A DNA stretch of 64,000 bases, taken from contig CABXGL010000004.1 in the NCBI GenBank assembly GCA_902511755.1, forward strand, positions 1 through 64,000. The letters are read 5' to 3'. Below, one piece after another: positions 58,569 through 64,000 of the stretch. The translations under genes were made by a program, and so were the position numbers. Every line of letters begins with the position of its first letter. Position 1 is the first letter of the stretch. This DNA comes from an uncultured Bacteroidota bacterium (GTDB taxonomy: Bacteria > Bacteroidota > Bacteroidia > Flavobacteriales > Flavobacteriaceae). Under the pieces are notes generated by a model. That model ran no database searches, was not told where the DNA came from, and saw nothing but the letters and a program-made list of their open reading frames with translations.

Positions 58569-61196
58569 ATGGAGGAAGAATATTTAAATTCAGATAATTT
58601 AAATGAAGAAGAGTTAGGAGATTCATTAACCAGAGTATCCGGAATGTATAAGGACTGGTTTTTAGATTATGCTTCCTATGTTATTTTAGAACGTGCGGTA
58701 CCTTCAATCGAAGATGGTTTTAAACCTGTTCAAAGAAGGATTCTTCATTCAATGAAGGATTTAGATGATGGACGTTTTAATAAAGTAGCTAACATAGTTG
58801 GTCATACAATGCAATATCACCCTCATGGTGATGCAAGTATTGCTGATGCAATGGTTCAGATCGGTCAAAAAGAACTATTAATTGAAACTCAAGGTAATTG
58901 GGGAAATATATTAACTGGAGATAAGTCAGCTGCTTCTAGATACATTGAAGCTAGACTATCTAAATTCGCCTTAGAAGTAGTTTTTAGCCCTAAAATAACA
59001 AAATGGCAGTCTTCATACGATGGAAGAAGAAAGGAGCCGATTAACCTCCCCGTAAAGTTTCCTTTGTTGTTAGCACAAGGGGGAGAGGGGATAGCTGTTG
59101 GTTTGTCTACAAAGATTTTACCTCATAATTTTATAGAATTAATTGACGCCTCAATTAAATGTCTAAAAGGTAAAAAATTTACTCTCTTTCCAGATTTCCC
59201 TACTTCAGGAATAATGGATATAGCTTCCTATAATGATGGTCTTAGAGGAGGAAGAATTAAGGTGAGAGCTAGAATAAATCAATTAAATAAAAACACATTA
59301 GTAATTAGTCAAATTCCTTTTTCTACTACTACATCTTCTTTAATAGACTCAATTGTCAAGGCTAATGATAATGGAAAAATTAAAATAAAAAAAATTGAAG
59401 ATAATACCGCAAATAATGTTGAGATATTGGTTCATCTTCCTACAGGAATTTCTCCAGATAAAACAATTGATGGTTTATTTGCCTTTACTTCCTGTGAAAC
59501 ATCCATTTCTCCTTTAGGTTGTGTTATAGAAAACAATAAACCATTATTTGTTGGTGTTTCAGAAATTTTAATGAAATCAACAGAACACACTAGAGAATTA
59601 TTAAAACTTGAGTTAGAATATAAAAAAGAAGATTTTGAAAATCAATGGCATTATGCTTCTTTAGAAAGGATTTTTATTGAAAATAGAATCTATCGTGACA
59701 TTGAAGATATTGATACTTGGGAGGGTGTAATTAAAGCAATTTCAGATGGTTTACAACCATATATAAGTAAATTAAAAAGAGAGATTATAGAAGAAGATAT
59801 TATCAGATTAACAGAAATTAAAATTAAAAGAATTTCCAAATTTGATATTGATAAAGCTAAATTAAAAATTCAATCTATAGAGTCTGAATTAGAACAGATT
59901 AATTATGATTTAAATAACCTTACAGATTTTGCTATAAATTATTTTAAAAATTTGAAATCAGTTTATGGAAAGGATAAAAAGAGAAAGACTGAGATTAGAG
60001 TTTTTGCTGATGTTGATGCTAAAAAAGTTGTTGTTAAAAATTCAAAACTTTACGTAAATAGGGAAGAAGGCTTTATTGGGACTTCCATTAGAAAAGATGA
60101 ATTTGTAGAGGAATGTTCAGATATCGATGATGTAATTGCATTTACTCAAAGTGGTGAAATGATGGTTACTAAAGTTGATTCTAAAAAATTTATTGCAAAA
60201 AATATAGTGCATGTAGCTGTATTTAAAAAGAAAGATAATAGAACAGTTTACAACATGATATATAGAGATGGAAGAAAAGGAACCTCTTATATTAAAAGAT
60301 TTAGTGTAACTAGTATTACTCGAGATAAAATGTATGACTTAACAAGGGGAACAGAAGGGACTAAAATTCTTTACTTTTCAGCAAACCCTAATGGTGAAGC
60401 TGAAATTGTAAATGTTATTCTAAGACAATCTGGTTCAATTAAGAAATTAAAATGGGAATTGGATTTTGCTGACCTTGAAATAAAAGGCCGAAGTTCAAAG
60501 GGTAATATAGTTACAAAATACACTGTTAAGAGAATAGAATTTAAAGAGAAAGGTTTATCTACATTAAAACCAAGAAAGATTTGGTTTGATGAAACGATTC
60601 AAAGACTTAATGTTGACAATAGGGGAGAACTTTTAGGAGAATTTAAAGGAGATGACTTATTACTAATTGTACAACAAAAAGGTATATTAAAAACTCTTAA
60701 ACCTGACCTTAATATGCATTTCCCTGAAGATATGATTATTCTCGAGAAATGGATTGTTGAAAAGCCAATATCAGCAATCTATTTTGATGGAAATAAAGAA
60801 AGGTATTTTATTAAGCGTTTTCAAGCTGATAATAGAAAGGTAGAACAACAATTTATTCCTTCAGGCTCAAAAATTCAACTTGAGATGGTTTCCTCAGATT
60901 GGAAACCAGTTATAGAAACAACTTTTTCAAAGACATCTAAAGGTACAAGAGATAATTTAACTCAAAATATTGAAGAATTAATTAGTATTAAAGGAATTAA
61001 AGCACAAGGAAATCAGCTTTCCTCTCATAAGATCAAAAACATTAATTTATTAGATCCTATTCCTTATACTCCTCCAGAAAAAACACCTTTTATGGAACTT
61101 GAAGTGAATGATGAGGTTGATGTTCAGAAAGAAAATGTACCAAGTGAACAGAATTCAACAAACAATAAAGAGGGGCAAACAGAATTAGAATTTTAA
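58569..61196 (+). CDS. parC: Type IIA topoisomerase A subunit (topoisomerase IV ParC-like)
   Basis: 'YASYVILERAVPSIEDGFKPVQRRILHSMKD', 'HPHGDASIADAMVQIGQ', 'SAASRYIEARLS'. Confidence 0.93.
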   Translation: MEEEYLNSDNLNEEELGDSLTRVSGMYKDWFLDYASYVILERAVPSIEDGFKPVQRRILHSMKDLDDGRFNKVANIVGHTMQYHPHGDASIADAMVQIGQKELLIETQGNWGNILTGDKSAASRYIEARLSKFALEVVFSPKITKWQSSYDGRRKEPINLPVKFPLLLAQGGEGIAVGLSTKILPHNFIELIDASIKCLKGKKFTLFPDFPTSGIMDIASYNDGLRGGRIKVRARINQLNKNTLVISQIPFSTTTSSLIDSIVKANDNGKIKIKKIEDNTANNVEILVHLPTGISPDKTIDGLFAFTSCETSISPLGCVIENNKPLFVGVSEILMKSTEHTRELLKLELEYKKEDFENQWHYASLERIFIENRIYRDIEDIDTWEGVIKAISDGLQPYISKLKREIIEEDIIRLTEIKIKRISKFDIDKAKLKIQSIESELEQINYDLNNLTDFAINYFKNLKSVYGKDKKRKTEIRVFADVDAKKVVVKNSKLYVNREEGFIGTSIRKDEFVEECSDIDDVIAFTQSGEMMVTKVDSKKFIAKNIVHVAVFKKKDNRTVYNMIYRDGRKGTSYIKRFSVTSITRDKMYDLTRGTEGTKILYFSANPNGEAEIVNVILRQSGSIKKLKWELDFADLEIKGRSSKGNIVTKYTVKRIEFKEKGLSTLKPRKIWFDETIQRLNVDNRGELLGEFKGDDLLLIVQQKGILKTLKPDLNMHFPEDMIILEKWIVEKPISAIYFDGNKERYFIKRFQADNRKVEQQFIPSGSKIQLEMVSSDWKPVIETTFSKTSKGTRDNLTQNIEELISIKGIKAQGNQLSSHKIKNINLLDPIPYTPPEKTPFMELEVNDEVDVQKENVPSEQNSTNNKEGQTELEF

Positions 61197-61594
61197 TTGT
61201 CAAATTTATTTAATATTTGACCACTAATTTTTTTGGCTTTTCCTCTATTGCTGTTTTTAATATCTCCAACAAATGAATATTCAAAGATATATTCATCTTT
61301 AGAAGTACTGAGAATCTTCATTTGTATAGGTTTTTCCTCAGATAAATTTTTTGGATTGATGTTTTTTAAAACACATTCGCATTCAGAGACCCAATTTACT
61401 GATGAAGAGTCAATTTTATTATCAAAATAATCAACTTCAAGGTTATTAGTCCTTGTAAAGTATGTTTTTAAGGTATCTCCTTTAGAAGAAATAGTTTCAA
61501 ACTTAAAGGTTCCTGATTGGAAGTTCTTGCAGTTTCTTTCTTGGTTGTAGCAAGAAAAAAAGATAAGAACTACAATTAAATACTGTAGTTTCAT
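61193..61594 (-). CDS. Hypothetical lipoprotein
   Basis: Lipobox 'LIFFSCYN'; no other recognised motif. Confidence 0.6.
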   Translation of the reverse strand: MKLQYLIVVLIFFSCYNQERNCKNFQSGTFKFETISSKGDTLKTYFTRTNNLEVDYFDNKIDSSSVNWVSECECVLKNINPKNLSEEKPIQMKILSTSKDEYIFEYSFVGDIKNSNRGKAKKISGQILNKFDN

Positions 61595-61608
61595 AATTTA
61601 AAGATAAT

Positions 61609-61959
61609 TTAATTTTTAAAAATTTTATAACTTTTATCTTTATAAAAAAACACAATTTTATCTAATTCTGTCTCTGTTGACTCAATATTTTTAATTTCCT
61701 TAGAAATAGGAGTAGAGGAGTTTTTTTTATCGGTTGTTTCACTTGATTTTAAACTATTATCACCATTTATTAGCCAGTCTAATGAAATATCATCAAAAGT
61801 TTTAGAGATTTTAATAATAAAATCTAAACTTGGTTTATTTCTTTTGCTTAATACGTGAGAAACGCTTGATCTTTGTACACCAATCTTTTCAGCAAATTGT
61901 GATGCTGACAGATTTTTATTTTCTAGTATTTCTAACAGTCTATTTGTGAATTCTTCCAT
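61609..61959 (-). CDS. XRE-family HTH transcriptional regulator
   Basis: 'NLSASQFAEKIGVQRSSVSHVLSKRNKPSLDFIIKISKTFDDISLDWLI' is a classic HTH_3 domain. Confidence 0.9.
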   Translation of the reverse strand: MEEFTNRLLEILENKNLSASQFAEKIGVQRSSVSHVLSKRNKPSLDFIIKISKTFDDISLDWLINGDNSLKSSETTDKKNSSTPISKEIKNIESTETELDKIVFFYKDKSYKIFKN

Positions 61960-61962
61960 GTA

Positions 61963-61972
61963 TACAATTGTA
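61963..61972. promoter_or_regulatory. Candidate XRE operator, palindrome TACAATTGTA
   Basis: Perfect 10-bp palindrome 3 nt from the XRE start codon; repeated at 62142-62161. Confidence 0.5.
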
Positions 61973-62140
61973 AAAATAATAAATTAAAATAACTATATCA
62001 AGTAATATATACATAAATTTAATTAAAGTTTTACTTTAGATTAGATTTATAAAATGTTTAATAACAGTTACTTAAACACTGTATTTTAAAAATTGTTTAT
62101 AAATGTAAATTTTTATATCAAATTAGTATTAAAATATAAT

Positions 62141-62161
62141 TTACAATTGTTTACAATTGTA
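62141..62161. promoter_or_regulatory. Candidate tandem operator TTACAATTGTTTACAATTGTA
   Basis: Two TTACAATTGT units at exact 10-bp spacing, overlapping a plausible -33 region of the M14 peptidase gene. Confidence 0.55.
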
Positions 62162-62183
62162 ATTGATTGTATTACTAAATTTG
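62157..62183 (+). promoter_or_regulatory. Possible promoter of the M14 peptidase gene
   Basis: TTG (62157-62159), 16 nt, TAAATTTG (62176-62183, TAnnTTTG). The spacing is slightly short of consensus. Confidence 0.4.
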
Positions 62184-62200
62184 TTTAATTTTTGTTATAA

Positions 62201-63301
62201 ATGGAAATAAAATTTAATAAGTACTATGAATTTAGAACTAAGTCCTTATCCGGTAGATATATTACAAATGATTCTATTTCACAATTAACAGAGATATCCT
62301 CCTATTCTGAAATAGGTAAAAGCTGTAATAATTTACCCATATATTATCTTAAAATAGGCTCTGGTCCAATTAAAATATTGATTTGGTCTCAGATGCATGG
62401 TAATGAATCTACTTCTACAAAAGCACTTTTTGATACTATTTCATATTTTATAAATATTGAAAAAAAATATCTATCATATTTTACTCTTCATATAATTCCG
62501 ATTTTAAATCCTGATGGTTCTCTTCTTTATACCAGAGAAAATTTTAATAAAATTGACTTAAATAGAGATGCCTCTTTACTAAGTCAGAATGAAAGTATTG
62601 TTTTAAGAGACTTATATAATAAGATTGTTCCAGATTTTTGTTTCAATCTTCATGATCAAAGGAGCATATACTCAGTTGCAAATACCAATAAATCTTCTAT
62701 TTTATCTTTTCTATCTCCTGCGGCAGATCCAATGAAATCTGAAACAAATTCAAGAATTACAAGCATGAAAGTTATTTTATCTATCAATAACCAACTAAAT
62801 AAGCTTATAAAAGGCCATATATCGCGATATAAGGATGAATATAACCCAAACTGTGTTGGAGACACTTTTCAATCATTAGACACTCCCACACTGTTATTTG
62901 AGTCGGGTCACTTTGAGAATGATTATAATAGAGAAAATACGAGAAAATATATGTGTTTTGCTTTAATTACTGCAATAATCTCAATAACAACTAATGAATA
63001 TCAACAAATAGATTATAAGGAATATTATTCTATACCTGAAAATACGACTTGTTTATCTGATATTTTTCTAAGGAATGTTAAAATTAATAATGGTATTAAA
63101 GAATATAGAACAAATATTTCTATAATGTATAATGAAGTTCTTGATAAAATTAATAACACAATCAGGTTTGAACCATACATAGACAAAAAAGGTGAATTAA
63201 TAAATATGTTTGGTCATTATGAATTAGACTTTACTAATAATGATAAAACTTTTAGAAATGATGATGATATTCTTAATGATTTGTTATTAAATGTTAATTG
63301 A
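62201..63301 (+). CDS. M14-family zinc carboxypeptidase
   Basis: 'QMHGNESTSTKALFDTISYF' (HxxE), 'IPILNPDGSLLYTRENFNKIDLNRDA', 'FNLHDQRS', 'LLFESGHFEND'. Confidence 0.85.
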   Translation: MEIKFNKYYEFRTKSLSGRYITNDSISQLTEISSYSEIGKSCNNLPIYYLKIGSGPIKILIWSQMHGNESTSTKALFDTISYFINIEKKYLSYFTLHIIPILNPDGSLLYTRENFNKIDLNRDASLLSQNESIVLRDLYNKIVPDFCFNLHDQRSIYSVANTNKSSILSFLSPAADPMKSETNSRITSMKVILSINNQLNKLIKGHISRYKDEYNPNCVGDTFQSLDTPTLLFESGHFENDYNRENTRKYMCFALITAIISITTNEYQQIDYKEYYSIPENTTCLSDIFLRNVKINNGIKEYRTNISIMYNEVLDKINNTIRFEPYIDKKGELINMFGHYELDFTNNDKTFRNDDDILNDLLLNVN

Positions 63302-63386
63302 TTGCGAATAATTCAATGATTTCTCATTTTGTTTGAAGATAATTCAATATATTTATGTTCTCAAAAAATAATAAAGGTTTATAGAT

Positions 63387-63869
63387 ATGGGTAGATTTAT
63401 TAAACTTGATGAATTAGATCGTCAAATTTTAGATATTCTAATTGACAATACTAGAACTGCCTTTACTGATATAGCAAAAAAATTATTAATTTCAGCTGGT
63501 ACAGTGCATGTAAGAGTAAAAAAGATGGAAGATGCTGGAATTATTAAAGGTTCTTCACTAACTCTGGAATATAGAAAATTAGGTTATACATTTATTGCTT
63601 ATATCGGTCTCTTTTTAGAAACAACTCAGAAAACAAAATTTGTATTAGAACAACTACATTTAAATCCACATGTTACAGTTGCCCATATTACAACTGGAAA
63701 ATTTAATATTTTTTGTAAGATTAGAGCAAAAAGCACTGACCATGCTAAGGATATTATTTTTTCAATTGATGAAATTGATGGGGTATCACGTACTGAAACT
63801 ATGATTTCTTTAGAAGAAAGCATTAACGACAAGAAAAGATTAATGCATAAAATCTTCAATGAACTATAA
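63387..63869 (+). CDS. Lrp/AsnC-family transcriptional regulator
   Basis: 'LDELDRQILDILIDNTRTAFTDIAKKLLISAGTVHVRVKKMEDAGIIKGSSL'. Confidence 0.93.
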   Translation: MGRFIKLDELDRQILDILIDNTRTAFTDIAKKLLISAGTVHVRVKKMEDAGIIKGSSLTLEYRKLGYTFIAYIGLFLETTQKTKFVLEQLHLNPHVTVAHITTGKFNIFCKIRAKSTDHAKDIIFSIDEIDGVSRTETMISLEESINDKKRLMHKIFNEL

Positions 63870-63870
63870 A

Positions 63871-63898
63871 TCTTTTAACTAGAGTAGTAGTTAAAAGA
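63871..63898. terminator. Bidirectional terminator-like hairpin
   Basis: TCTTTTAACTA-GAGTAG-TAGTTAAAAGA, a perfect 11-bp inverted repeat between convergent genes. Confidence 0.55.
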
Positions 63899-64000
63899 CT
63901 GTATAATTAGGCTATTCTCAACTTTAATATCATACATTGGCTCAGCTATATCTTTAAGTAATATAAAGTTCACTTTTCCATGACTGTTTTTTTTATCATG
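63875..64000 (-). CDS. aroB: 3-dehydroquinate synthase, C-terminal fragment (gene continues beyond window)
   Basis: Hand translation: HDKKNSHGKVNFILLKDIAEPMYDIKVENSLIIQSFNYYSS*. 'HDKKN.HGKVNFILL' is typical of the AroB C-terminus. Confidence 0.75.
   Translation of the reverse strand, partial: HDKKNSHGKVNFILLKDIAEPMYDIKVENSLIIQSFNYYSS

Noticed and set aside
58790-58870. Ala at the GyrA-Ser83-equivalent position in ParC (HPHGDASIAD) as a quinolone-resistance mutation
   Set aside because: It looks like the normal residue of this ParC lineage, not an acquired mutation; phenotype cannot be inferred.
1-64000. Search for tRNA, rRNA, CRISPR arrays, transposases, integrases or phage genes
   Set aside because: Intergenic gaps were read by eye and none shows a cloverleaf, regular repeat-spacer pattern or mobile-element protein. 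A tRNAscan/Infernal run would be decisive.

Overview
This is an AT-rich, tightly packed chromosomal window that looks like a marine Flavobacteriia/Bacteroidetes genome. I base that on the family content, several tail-to-tail gene overlaps, and a Bacteroidetes-type TTTG-N19-TAnnTTTG promoter. I see no rRNA, tRNA, CRISPR array, transposase, integrase or phage module. Housekeeping genes include mnmE, uvrA, nth, msrA, pyrC, lolD-like, serA/serC, ychF, parE/parC and a partial aroB at the right edge. Accessory blocks are: (i) an operon of amidohydrolase, Nramp-like protein and PxpA/B/C (5-oxoprolinase), where the Nramp-like protein lacks the canonical metal-binding motifs; (ii) a 6-deoxyhexose operon of a nucleotidyltransferase-GHMP kinase fusion, a RhaM-type mutarotase and FucP; (iii) a hydroxyproline/serine block of T3LHyp dehydratase, Pyr2C reductase-like protein, Fe-S serine dehydratase and a TSUP transporter, with a degraded lipoprotein leader; (iv) an ABC exporter trio; and (v) a YfhO/glycosyltransferase/flippase cluster. 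The best candidates for new biology are the non-canonical Nramp-like transporter, the nucleotidyltransferase-kinase fusion, a repeated TACAATTGT(A/T) operator candidate between a divergent XRE regulator and an M14 peptidase, a Coq4-like protein in a presumably menaquinone-using lineage, and several small unannotated ORFs. All family names come from reading the proteins; no searches were run.
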